Source: Bradyrhizobium manausense
GTDB taxonomy: Bacteria; Pseudomonadota; Alphaproteobacteria; Rhizobiales; Xanthobacteraceae
DNA length: 64,000 nucleotides
Reading direction: 5' to 3'
Assembly (NCBI RefSeq): GCF_018129685.1
Contig: NZ_JAFCLG010000001.1
Span: 124,001-188,000 of the forward strand
Shown piece by piece: positions 10,724 to 20,077 of this stretch. How positions within the stretch are numbered: the stretch's first letter is position 1; every line of letters starts with the position of its first letter. The notes below the pieces were generated by a model. The model saw nothing but the letters and a program-made list of their open reading frames with translations. It was not told where the DNA came from and did no database searches. A program made the position numbers and the translations under genes.

Positions 10724-10768
10724 GCATGATCCGGAAAAGTGTGAAGCGGTTTTCCGAGAAGATCATGC
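10724..10768. repeat. Imperfect palindromic intergenic repeat
   Basis: A 45-base element begins with GCATGATC and ends with the exact reverse complement GATCATGC, with ccggaaaa and ttttccg as further complementary arms. It lies between a stop codon and mtnK. From general knowledge, closely similar elements are scattered between genes in Bradyrhizobium and related genomes; no second copy was seen in this window. It could fold as an RNA hairpin in the mtnK leader. Confidence 0.6.
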
Positions 10769-10790
10769 CCAAGAATGGGATGGGATCGTC

Positions 10791-12080
10791 ATGACCGGAA
10801 GCCGGGCAGGGGACTATCGAATTCTGCACGAGGCAGCCTTGCGGGATTATCTCGCCGGCCTGCCGGAGATCGTGGCGCTGCTTGGCCCCGAACCGGTGTC
10901 CTGGTCGATCAGCGAGGTCGGTGACGGCAATCTCAATCTCGTCTTCATCGTCAAGGGCGACCGCGGCGGCGTCGCCGTGAAGCAGGCGCTGCCTTACGTT
11001 CGCCTCGTCGGCGAGAGCTGGCCGCTGCCGCTGTCGCGGGCGCACTACGAATATCTCGCGCTGTCCCGGCAGGCCGGGCTCGCGCCCAGCCTCGTGCCGG
11101 CGCTGCTGCACCACAACGAGACGCTGGCACTCACCGTGATGGAGCTGCTCGAGCCCCACATCATCATGCGCAAGGGGCTCGTTGCAGGCGCGCAATATCC
11201 CCGCTTCGCCGATGACATCACGACTTTCATGGCGCGGACGCTGTTCTTCACCTCGGACCTCGCGCTCACTGCCGCCGCGAAGAAGGATGCCATCGCCGCC
11301 TTTGCCGGCAACCATGCGCTCTGCAAGATCACCGAGGATCTGATCTTCACCGATCCCTACCGCATCGCCGAGCAGAACCGCTGGACCGCACCGTATCTCG
11401 ACGCGCTCGCTGCGGATTTGCGCGAAGATATGGAGCTGCACGTCGCGGTCTCCCGCCTGAAACTGAAGTTCATGGCCAGCCCCGAGGCGCTGCTGCATGG
11501 CGACCTCCACACCGGCTCGATCATGGTGACGATGTCGCAGACGCGGGTGATCGATCCCGAATTCGCCTTCTACGGCCCGATGGGCTTTGACGTCGGCGCG
11601 GTGCTGGCCAATCTGCTGATGGCCTATTTCGCCTCCGCCGGCCACGAGCGCGCGCCGGGCGAGCGGCAGGCCTTCGAGGCCTGGGTGCTGGAGACGGTCG
11701 AGCAGGTCTGGAACGAGTTCGCGCGAAAATTCCTCGACCTCTGGCGGTCGGAGGCCCGCGGCGACGCCTATCCGGCTTCGCTTTTTCCCGGCGAAAAGGG
11801 CGCCGCGCGGCTGGAGATCGAGCGGCTGGCCTACATGCAGCGTCTGTTCACCGACACGATTGGCTTCGCCGCCGCCAAGACAATCCGCCGCATCTTTGGC
11901 CTTGCCCACAACATCGACTTCGAGCTGATCGAGGATCTTGAGAGGCGGGCGGTGAGCGAGGCGCGTGCCGTACGGCTCGCGCGCGAAATGATGGTGGAGA
12001 CGGCGGCGTTTCGGACCATCGCCGACGTCACCGCCGCTGCGCGAAAGCTACGGCCCTGGATGCCGGAATTGTCAGGCTGA
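10791..12080 (+). CDS. mtnK: S-methyl-5-thioribose kinase
   Basis: MtnK phosphorylates 5-methylthioribose in the methionine salvage pathway. The 429-residue protein has the aminoglycoside-phosphotransferase-like fold: GDGNLNLVFIV nucleotide loop near residue 45, VAVKQALPYVR with the ATP-binding lysine, LLHGDLHTGSIMV as catalytic loop, and IDPEFAFYGPMGFDVG as metal-binding motif. All key motifs look intact. mtnA (MTR-1-phosphate isomerase), often adjacent, is not found in this window. A short copy of the sequence at 11799-11842 recurs at 13187-13230. Confidence 0.93.
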   Translation: MTGSRAGDYRILHEAALRDYLAGLPEIVALLGPEPVSWSISEVGDGNLNLVFIVKGDRGGVAVKQALPYVRLVGESWPLPLSRAHYEYLALSRQAGLAPSLVPALLHHNETLALTVMELLEPHIIMRKGLVAGAQYPRFADDITTFMARTLFFTSDLALTAAAKKDAIAAFAGNHALCKITEDLIFTDPYRIAEQNRWTAPYLDALAADLREDMELHVAVSRLKLKFMASPEALLHGDLHTGSIMVTMSQTRVIDPEFAFYGPMGFDVGAVLANLLMAYFASAGHERAPGERQAFEAWVLETVEQVWNEFARKFLDLWRSEARGDAYPASLFPGEKGAARLEIERLAYMQRLFTDTIGFAAAKTIRRIFGLAHNIDFELIEDLERRAVSEARAVRLAREMMVETAAFRTIADVTAAARKLRPWMPELSG

Positions 12081-12140
12081 AGACGTCGCGCAAGGCATAC
12101 CCGCGCGCTCGCAATGACCGGGAAAGATTATCGCGAAACG

Positions 12141-13040
12141 CTAATACAGCCGTATCGGAAGCGGAGCGCCATCCGGGCCGACCAGCAGGCCCCAGGTCTC
12201 GTTCGCCGCAACCTCGAACTCCCGCTGCTGCGGCGCGCTACCGCTCGCGTTGATGGTCACCTTGTACTTGCCCGGAGGCAGATCGATCTTCTGGCTGTCC
12301 GGCAATTCGCCAGCAGCGTCGTCGGAGTGCGCTAATTTCTCGCCGGCATGCGCTGCCAGCTTGATGGTCTGCTCGTTGACGGTGATGACCGCATCTTCAT
12401 CCGTCTTGTTGCCGAGCATCAGCCTGACCTGGGCCGGCTTCGGCAGGATGCCGGCAGTCGCTCGGCCGAACTTGTGCCGCGAAAGGTCCACGATGGTCCT
12501 GTCGCCCTGACGGGAGAGCCGGAGCAGGGCCGGTCCGGCGACCGTCGTGAACACGATCACGGCCCGGTCCGGCGCGATCACGGCATCCTCATTCTCCGTC
12601 CAGCCGCGCTTGCCGAGCTCGGAACGATAGAAGTCGAGCACTGCGGCGAGATCCCGCGGCGTCTCAACGTAGACCGATGTGGTGTGCGGCGAATTCTTCG
12701 CCGTCGCGAGCGCCCAGCCCTCGGGCAGCGGCAGGCCAATGTCCTGGGACAGCCTGGCCTCGAACTCTGCACCTGCTTTCCGGGCCGCAACTGTGACGGG
12801 GATGCTGAGCAGCCGCTCGGCGAGATTGTCCGGGGTGTTGTGACCTCTGACCGCCCACCAGGTCGTGTCGACATTGGTCTTGGAGTCGGAGGTGCGGCTC
12901 CAGCCGAACTGGATGCAGTCTGTCGTGCCCTCCTGGCCGAGGCTTGCCGCGACCGGACTCTCCAGCACGGCCGCCGCGACGATCAGACCGCCGACGAGCA
13001 GAGCACCTGGCGTTCGGCGTTTCATCATTCGGATTCCCAT
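12141..13040 (-). CDS. Exported protein of unknown function
   Basis: This 299-residue protein is not recognised. Starting at the ATG at 13040, it has an N-terminal basic stretch (KRR), a hydrophobic core (GALLVGGLIVAAAVL) and a likely signal-peptidase site after VAA, so it should be periplasmic. The mature part has a region around DLAAVLDFYRSELGKRGW and a C-terminal domain with KIDLPPGKYKVTINASGS, which resembles short beta-sandwich modules. A longer frame from a GTG at 13196 exists, but it would place a polar segment before the signal peptide. It converges with mtnK across 60 bases. Confidence 0.7.
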   Translation of the reverse strand: MGIRMMKRRTPGALLVGGLIVAAAVLESPVAASLGQEGTTDCIQFGWSRTSDSKTNVDTTWWAVRGHNTPDNLAERLLSIPVTVAARKAGAEFEARLSQDIGLPLPEGWALATAKNSPHTTSVYVETPRDLAAVLDFYRSELGKRGWTENEDAVIAPDRAVIVFTTVAGPALLRLSRQGDRTIVDLSRHKFGRATAGILPKPAQVRLMLGNKTDEDAVITVNEQTIKLAAHAGEKLAHSDDAAGELPDSQKIDLPPGKYKVTINASGSAPQQREFEVAANETWGLLVGPDGAPLPIRLY

Positions 13041-13186
13041 CTTGGCGAGATTGCCAGGCGTAGAGGCCCTGTCCTGATCTTGGTCGCACCGATCGCGGAG
13101 GGCGTTCACAGCCCGGAGACCATTGTTTCTGTCCTCGATTTTCAGCGGAGGGCGGGATGTCGCCGGAACAAGCTCCCCCTGAGGAG

Positions 13187-13230
13187 GGCGCCGCACGGCT
13201 GGAGATCGAACGGCAGGCCGACATGCAGCG
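13187..13230 (+). pseudogene. Short duplicated fragment of mtnK
   Basis: These 44 bases match positions 11799-11842 inside mtnK at 40 of 44 positions when aligned without gaps, and encode GAARLEIER-ADMQR compared with GAARLEIERLAYMQR. The fragment lies between the divergent exported-protein gene and the TetR gene, with no other mtnK sequence visible around it. It is probably the remnant of a duplicated or foreign mtnK 3' region. Chance identity at this level over 44 bases is unlikely, but the piece is short. Confidence 0.5.
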
Positions 13231-13310
13231 GGATAGTTCCAGCATTTTTAATGCCATGTTCGATGACATGAATATTGCGTTGGTCTTATTTTCGTGTCAC
13301 GTTTGGTGGC

Positions 13311-13946
13311 ATGAAATCGACCCGCTCGCCAAGACTGCGCAAATATCATCAGACCGGCCGTGCCGATGCGGCGCAGGAAACGGCACGCCACATCCTCAAC
13401 GCCTTCAGCGACAGCATGCGCAGGCGTTGGTTCGACGAGGTGACGCTGGAGGAGGTCGCGCACCGCGCCGGCGTGCACGTGCGCACGGTCATTCGCCGTT
13501 TCGGCAGCAAGGACGGGCTGCTCGAGGCCTTTGTCGACGAGTTCATTCCGTCCATTGCGATCGACCGGGCAACGCCGCCGGGTGACGTCCAGGCCGCGAT
13601 TGATCGCCTCATGGATATCTACGAGACCTGGGGCGACAGCGTCATTCGAAACCTTGCGCAGGAGCAGCGTCACGCTGCCCTCAAGCGGCTGCTCGATCTT
13701 GGCCACGAGCGACATCGCGCCATAACGGCAGAGACTTACGCGCCCTGGCTCGATCGCCTTGCGCCGCCGGACCGCGCCAGAACGCTCGATGCACTCATCG
13801 CCGCGACCGATGTCTATGTGTGGAAGCTCGCCCGGCGCGACATGGGACGTTCGCGCGCCGATGTCGCGCAGATCCTGCAGACGCTGGTCGGCGCCGTTCT
13901 CGCACAAGCCTCGTCGCTCGCATCGAAAGGGAGGCCTTCGTCATGA
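13311..13946 (+). CDS. TetR/AcrR family transcriptional regulator
   Basis: This 211-residue regulator has an N-terminal TetR helix-turn-helix (VTLEEVAHRAGVHVRTVIRRF, then GSKDGLLEAFV) and a helical C-terminal ligand domain. The start at 13311 (MKSTRSPRL) was chosen; an earlier in-frame start at 13275 would add a non-conserved leader. Its stop overlaps the start of the glycosyltransferase gene as ATGA, so the two are translationally coupled. It most likely controls its own operon in response to the glycosyltransferase substrate; the ligand is unknown. Confidence 0.85.
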   Translation: MKSTRSPRLRKYHQTGRADAAQETARHILNAFSDSMRRRWFDEVTLEEVAHRAGVHVRTVIRRFGSKDGLLEAFVDEFIPSIAIDRATPPGDVQAAIDRLMDIYETWGDSVIRNLAQEQRHAALKRLLDLGHERHRAITAETYAPWLDRLAPPDRARTLDALIAATDVYVWKLARRDMGRSRADVAQILQTLVGAVLAQASSLASKGRPSS

Positions 13947-15262
13947 CGGAACGCAAGCCGCTGAATTTCCTGTTCGCGACCGCCCATCTCGGCGGCAATG
14001 TCTCGCCGGTGATGCCTGTCGTGCGCCGGCTTGTGGCGGCCGGGCACAGGGTGCGCGTCATGAGCGACAGCGTGAACCGGGATGACGCGGAGATTGTCGG
14101 AGCGGAATTCCGGCCCTGGTCTCGTGCCCCCAACCGCGAAGACCGGGCCCGCGAGGGCGATCCGCCCGACTGGAGCGTCAGCGACAAGGAAGGCATCGGC
14201 ATGGTTGCGCAATTCCTTGGAGGCACGGCCCAGGCCTACGCTGAGGACACGATTGAAGAGCTGAAGCGAGAGCGGGCCGATCTCCTCGTCTGTTTCGATA
14301 TGCTGCTCGGCCCCATGTTGGGCGCGGAGGCCATCGGCCAGAAGTTCGCGTTGCTCGGCACCATGATCAGCTTTTTCCCGATCGCAGGGATCGCGCCGCT
14401 CGGCACCGGCCTTGGAATCGCGCGCAACGCGGAGGAGAGGGCGATCCATGACGCGGCTCGTCTGGAAATGATCGCCATTTTCGATTCTGCCCTGCCCGAA
14501 TTGAACGTGGCGCGGTCGACATTCGGCCTCGCGCCGCTGGCGCATCTTGCAGATCAATGCGCCGCCGCTTCGGTGCATTGGCTCGGGACCGCGCGCGCGT
14601 TCGATTTCGAGCAGGCCGTGCTACGGCCAAACATGCGCTATGCCGGTCCGCTCGTTGGCGATCCCGTGTGGGCGGAGCCCTGGCATTCGCCGTGGAGCGA
14701 GAACGATCCGCGTCCGCTCGCGCTTGTCGGCTTTTCGACAAGCTTTCAGAACCATGCCGCCGTCCTGCAGCGAGTGATCGACGCCGCATCAACGCTGCCG
14801 GTCCGTCTCCTCGTCACGCTGGGCGGCCCGATCGAGCCGTACGAGCTGGTGCCGGCCGAGAATGCGGTCGTGGTTCGGAGCGCGCCGCATCTTCAGATCC
14901 TGAAAGAGGCCTCGCTTGTCGTGACACATGGTGGACATGGAACGGTGATGGCGGCCCTGATGCATCGCCTGCCGATGCTGGTTATTCCGCACGGCCGCGA
15001 TCAGGCCGACAATGCTGCGCGGATCACCGAGCGCGGCGCTGGCCTTGCTGTGTCGCGCGCAGCTCCAACCGAGCAGATCCGCGCCGCGCTCGCGCGTCTG
15101 CTCTCGGAGCCGCAATTCCGCACCGCGGCCCAGACGCTTGGCGACGCCGTCGATGCGGAATGGCGTGCGACGACCCTGATTGCCGATCTCGAAACGCTCG
15201 CCGGCAGCCATTCCGGCGTTGCGCCCGCCAAAGATGCTTTGCCTGGCAATATTCTCGTCTGA
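13943..15262 (+). CDS. UGT/MGT-type glycosyltransferase (GT1-like)
   Basis: This 439-residue protein resembles bacterial UDP-glycosyltransferases of the macrolide-glycosyltransferase type (COG1819). The N-terminal Rossmann domain starts with FLFATAHLGGNVSPVMPVVR, where family members usually show a GHxxP-like acceptor loop; here histidine is replaced by GGN. The C-terminal donor domain has VVTHGGHGTVMAALMHRLPM and IPHGRDQADNAARI, matching the HGG nucleotide-sugar signature. It probably glycosylates a small hydrophobic compound or antibiotic. The start at 13943 is fixed by the ATGA overlap with the TetR gene. Confidence 0.82.
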   Translation: MTERKPLNFLFATAHLGGNVSPVMPVVRRLVAAGHRVRVMSDSVNRDDAEIVGAEFRPWSRAPNREDRAREGDPPDWSVSDKEGIGMVAQFLGGTAQAYAEDTIEELKRERADLLVCFDMLLGPMLGAEAIGQKFALLGTMISFFPIAGIAPLGTGLGIARNAEERAIHDAARLEMIAIFDSALPELNVARSTFGLAPLAHLADQCAAASVHWLGTARAFDFEQAVLRPNMRYAGPLVGDPVWAEPWHSPWSENDPRPLALVGFSTSFQNHAAVLQRVIDAASTLPVRLLVTLGGPIEPYELVPAENAVVVRSAPHLQILKEASLVVTHGGHGTVMAALMHRLPMLVIPHGRDQADNAARITERGAGLAVSRAAPTEQIRAALARLLSEPQFRTAAQTLGDAVDAEWRATTLIADLETLAGSHSGVAPAKDALPGNILV

Positions 15263-15263
15263 A

Positions 15264-15542
15264 GTCCTGGCGGCGCGCGAGTCCGACATGGCGACGATGT
15301 GGGGCGCACGGGAATATATCCGGTCCGAGGGCGGTTTGATCGCCTACGGTCCGAACGAGGTCGACCAGTTTCGTCAGGCCGCCGACTATGTGGACAAGAT
15401 CTTGAGGGGCGCCAGGGCCGAGGACATTCCGGTCGCACAGCCGACGAGGATCGACCTGTCGATCAATCTCAAGGCCGCGAAGGCGCTGGGTTGGACGATT
15501 CCCGAGGCGTTTCTGTTCCGCGCCGATGAAATCATCGAATAG
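15264..15542 (+). pseudogene. Truncated ABC substrate-binding protein (PF04392-like), C-terminal part
   Basis: The frame ending at 15542 encodes the C-terminal 90 or so residues of an ABC-transporter substrate-binding protein of the TrpX/DUF534 kind. YIRSEGGLIAYGPN, FRQAADYVDKILRGA, DIPVAQPTRIDLSINLKAAK and ALGWTIPEAFLFRADEIIE line up with the usual end of that family. No signal peptide or N-terminal lobe exists, because the homology begins immediately after the glycosyltransferase stop. An ATG at 15288 could still start an 84-residue product, but it would be non-functional. This is a deletion remnant. Confidence 0.75.
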
Positions 15543-15693
15543 CCGGGCCGCTTGCCGCAGCGCATCACTGCGCCGGGTCGCCCCGCTCATTGGGGCTTTC
15601 CGGAGCCGATCGCCCTCAAAACGGAGCTTGCGCTCGACGGGCTGTGAATGATCAAATCCCATGACCGGAATACTTTGCGTTGTTGGGGGACAC

Positions 15694-17283
15694 ATGATGC
15701 TCAGGATGATTGCAATCGTGGCGGGGGTGGCTCTGGCGCTCGCCGGACCAGCGCAGGCCCAGACGCCTCGCAAGGGCGGAACCATCCGCATGACGGCGCC
15801 CTACGGCTCGAGCTTCACCAGCCTCGACATCCACACCACCCAGCGCGCCCAGGACGAGATCTACGCCAAGGCCCTGCATCGCTCGCTCTACACCTGGGAC
15901 TCCGCGGAAGGAAAGCCGGTTCCGGAGCTTGCGAAGGAGGTCGTCGTTTCGGGCGGCGGTCTGGTTCAGACCTTCAAGCTCCGCGACGACGCCTATTTCC
16001 ACAACGGCCGCAAGATGACGGCTGACGACGTCATCTGGTCCTTCAACCGCATCATGGACGGCACCAAGGCCTATCCCGGCGCGCGCTTTGTCCGCATCAT
16101 CGAGGGCGCGGCCGCGGTCGAGAAGGGGCAGGCCAAGGAAATCTCCGGCCTGAAGAAAATCGACGACTTCACCCTCGAGATGAAACTGACCGAGAAGGTC
16201 GACCCCGGTTTCTATTTCTTCACCGCGCTGACCTCGATCTATCCCGCCGACGAAGGCGCCAAGGAGAGCTTCATCCAGCATCCGATCGGCCTCGGGCCGT
16301 TCAAGTTCGTCGAGCACGTGCCGGGATCGCGCATCGTCATGGAGAGGTGGGACAAGTTCTACAAGCCCGGCAAGCCCTATGCCGACAAGCTCATCGTCTC
16401 GATCATGGGTGAGGCCGCGGCGCGCGACGTCGCCTTCCGCAACAAGGAGATCGACACCTCCGTGCTCGGGCCGGCGCAATATGTCGCCTATCTGGCTGAT
16501 CCCAACCTCAAGGACACCATCGTCGACGTCGCCGAGGTCTTCACGCGTTACATGGGGATGAATCCGTCGTTCAAGCCGTTCGCCGACAAGCGCGTGCGGC
16601 AGGCCATCAACTACGCGATCGACAGCGATTTGATCATCAACAAGCTGGTCAAGGGCAAGGCCTATCGCGCCACCAGCTGGCTGCCCCTGACCTCGCCGGC
16701 CTACGACAAGACCATGAAGCCGTATCCGTATGACCCCGCCAAGGCCAAGCAGCTGCTTGCCGACGCCGGCTATCCAAACGGCTTCGAATTCGAGTGGACC
16801 ACCAGCCAGAACGAAAGCTGGGGACTGCCGATCGTCTCGGCCGTCATCCCGATGCTGGACAAGGTCGGCATCAAGGTCAAGGTCAAGCAGGTCGAGACCG
16901 CGGTGCTGGCGGAGGTTGTTCGCACCGGCGACTACCAGGCCTTCATCTATTCCCAGCAGAGCGGCCCGGATCCGCTGGCCGCGCTCAAATGCTTCCATTC
17001 CTCGACGCCGCAATCCGCCTGCAACTACATGACCTTCAAGAATGCCGATTTCGACAAGATCATGGATGAGGCCGGGCAGGCCGACGACACTGCCAAGCGC
17101 ACCCTTCTGCTGCAGAAGGCCAATGCGCTGCTCTATGACGAGGCGCCGGTGTGGTTCTTCAACTACAACAAGGCCGTGATGGCCGTGCAGCCCTGGCTCC
17201 ACGGGATCCAGAAGAACCCGACGGAGCTGACCCATCAGAACGCCGAGGAGCTCTGGGTCGACGAGACCTCGCCCGCAAAGTGA
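15694..17283 (+). CDS. ABC transporter substrate-binding protein, peptide/opine type (SBP_bac_5)
   Basis: This 529-residue periplasmic binding protein belongs to the DppA/OppA family (SBP_bac_5). A signal peptide (LRMIAIVAGVALALAGPAQAQ) precedes the mature protein. YDPAKAKQLLADAGYPNGFE and ADDVIWSFNRIMDG are family landmarks. The ATG at 15694 is chosen because ttgggggacac just upstream is a strong ribosome site; an upstream ATG at 15661 would bury the signal. It heads an operon with two permeases and two ATPases. The ligand (peptide, opine, sugar or other) cannot be read from sequence. Confidence 0.92.
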   Translation: MMLRMIAIVAGVALALAGPAQAQTPRKGGTIRMTAPYGSSFTSLDIHTTQRAQDEIYAKALHRSLYTWDSAEGKPVPELAKEVVVSGGGLVQTFKLRDDAYFHNGRKMTADDVIWSFNRIMDGTKAYPGARFVRIIEGAAAVEKGQAKEISGLKKIDDFTLEMKLTEKVDPGFYFFTALTSIYPADEGAKESFIQHPIGLGPFKFVEHVPGSRIVMERWDKFYKPGKPYADKLIVSIMGEAAARDVAFRNKEIDTSVLGPAQYVAYLADPNLKDTIVDVAEVFTRYMGMNPSFKPFADKRVRQAINYAIDSDLIINKLVKGKAYRATSWLPLTSPAYDKTMKPYPYDPAKAKQLLADAGYPNGFEFEWTTSQNESWGLPIVSAVIPMLDKVGIKVKVKQVETAVLAEVVRTGDYQAFIYSQQSGPDPLAALKCFHSSTPQSACNYMTFKNADFDKIMDEAGQADDTAKRTLLLQKANALLYDEAPVWFFNYNKAVMAVQPWLHGIQKNPTELTHQNAEELWVDETSPAK

Positions 17284-17352
17284 CACGCGTTCTCGTGCTC
17301 CTTCCATCGCCATCCTTTCATCGCCATTGAAGCGATAGAGGGAGGGAAGAAA

Positions 17353-18282
17353 GTGCCGATGCTCTCCTTCCTGATCCGCCGTCTGCTGCAGACCATTCCG
17401 ACCGTGCTCGCCGTCGTGATGCTGGTCTTCGTGCTGTTCAGCGTCGTTCCCGGCAGCATCGCCTCGACCATGAGCGACGACGTCGATCCCCAGGTCGAGC
17501 TGCGCCTCAAGCAGCAGCTCGGCCTCAACGATCCCGTTTACGTGCGCTTTGGCAAATACATCGCCAAGCTGGCGACCGGCGATTTCGGGACGTCGTTCCG
17601 GACCCGCGAGCCCGTCACCACCATGATCGCCAAGCGGGCATGGCCGACGCTGCAGCTGATCTTCTCGGCCATGGCGTTTTCCGTCGTGGTCGGCGTGCCG
17701 CTCGGCTTTGTCGCCGCGTTGCGGCCGGGCGGTCTCGTTGACAGCGCCGCGATGGTCCTGGCGGTGTCTGGCCTGTCCATCGCCAAGTTCTGGCTCGGGC
17801 TGGTGCTGATGTACCTGTTTGCCCTGAAGCTCGGCTGGCTGCCGAGTTTTGGCTATGGCGACGGCAGCCTGAAATATCTGCTGCTGCCGGCCGTGACGCT
17901 CGGCGTCTCGCCGATGGCGCTGTTCGCCCGGACGACGCGCGCCGCCGTCCTCGAGATCATGACCGCCGATTTCGTCCGGACCGCGCGCTCCAAGGGCATG
18001 AGCGAGACCCGTGTGGTGAAGTGGCACGTGACGCGCAACGCCCTCGTCATCATCCTCACCACCGTCGGCCTGCAATTCGGCGGGCTGATGGGGCAAGCGG
18101 TGGTCGTCGAAAAACTGTTTTCCTGGCCGGGCATCGGCTCGCTGCTGGTGGACAGCGTCCTGCAGCGTGACATTCCGGCCGTGCAGGGCTCCATTCTCGT
18201 CGTGGTGCTGGCCTTTCTCGCGATCAATTTGCTGATCGATCTGCTCTACGGCGTGATCGATCCCAGGATCCGATACGCATGA
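17353..18282 (+). CDS. ABC transporter permease, DppB/OppB type
   Basis: This 309-residue inner-membrane permease has an N-terminal signal-anchor helix (FLIRRLLQTIPTVLAVVMLV), the extracytoplasmic region with DVDPQVELRLKQQLGLNDPV, and the EAA-type loop around RTARSKGMSETRVVKWHVTRN. The start is the GTG at 17353 after gagggagggaagaaa; the ATG at 17359 is an alternative with nearly the same spacing. It pairs with the DppC-like protein, overlapping it by ATGA at 18279-18282. It forms half of the transmembrane channel of the transporter. Confidence 0.92.
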   Translation: MPMLSFLIRRLLQTIPTVLAVVMLVFVLFSVVPGSIASTMSDDVDPQVELRLKQQLGLNDPVYVRFGKYIAKLATGDFGTSFRTREPVTTMIAKRAWPTLQLIFSAMAFSVVVGVPLGFVAALRPGGLVDSAAMVLAVSGLSIAKFWLGLVLMYLFALKLGWLPSFGYGDGSLKYLLLPAVTLGVSPMALFARTTRAAVLEIMTADFVRTARSKGMSETRVVKWHVTRNALVIILTTVGLQFGGLMGQAVVVEKLFSWPGIGSLLVDSVLQRDIPAVQGSILVVVLAFLAINLLIDLLYGVIDPRIRYA

Positions 18283-19096
18283 AGCTTCGCGCCAATCTCA
18301 TCATTGGTGGCGCCTTGTTCGCGCTCGCGATCGTGGTCGGTTTGCTCGCGCCCTGGCTGGCGCACACCGATCCCGTGATGGACGCCAACCTCCTGAACGC
18401 GGAAGAGCCGCCGGGCTGGACCTGGTGGTTCGGCACCGACGACCAGGGCCGCGACATCTATTCCCGCGTCCTCTACGGCGCGCGTGTCTCGCTCACCGTC
18501 GGCATCGTCTCGCAGCTCATCAACAGCGTCATCGGCGTGGCGCTGGGCCTGAGCGCCGGCTACTGGGGTGGCTGGTGGGACGATGTCGTCAACGCCCTGA
18601 CCAATGTCATGCTCGCGATCCCCTCGCTGATCTTCGCGCTCGCCATCATGGCGGTGCTTGGGCCGGGCCTGACCAGCCTCCTGATCGCGCTCGGGCTGAC
18701 CAATTGGTCCTATACCTGCCGGATTGCGCGGGCCTCGGCGCTGTCGCTGCGCAGCCAGGGCTATGTGCAGGCGGCCACCGTGCTCGGCTATGGCGATCTG
18801 CGCATCATGATCACGCAGCTGCTGCCGAACATGCTGGGGCCGATCGTGGTCATCGCCACGCTCGGCATGGGCAGTGCGGTGCTGTCCGAGGCTGCCTTGT
18901 CGTTCCTTGGCCTCGGCGTTCGTCCGCCGTTCCCGAGCTGGGGCAGCATGCTGTCGGACGCCCGCGATCAGATCACGACGGCGCCGTGGCTCTCGGTCTT
19001 CCCGGGCCTCGCCATCTTCCTCACCGTGCTTGGGCTCAATCTGCTCGGCGACGGCCTGCGCGACATTCTCGATCCCCAATCGCGGAGCCGGCGGGC

Positions 19097-19100
<4 letters not shown>
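18279..19100 (+). CDS. ABC transporter permease, DppC/OppC type
   Basis: This 273-residue inner-membrane permease is the partner of the upstream DppB-like protein. It has the N-terminal helix, the periplasmic motif WWFGTDDQGRDIYSRVLYGA that is typical of DppC/OppC, and the cytoplasmic EAA loop (VQAATVLGYGDLRIMITQLL). Both ends overlap neighbours by four bases (ATGA at 18279 and at 19097), which points to tight coupled translation. Confidence 0.92.

Positions 19101-20069
<969 letters not shown>

Positions 20070-20077
<8 letters not shown>

Noticed and set aside
15652..18096. 814-residue minus-strand frame across the binding-protein and permease genes
   Set aside because: It covers two well-supported plus-strand genes and has low-complexity composition; an artefact of GC-biased third positions.
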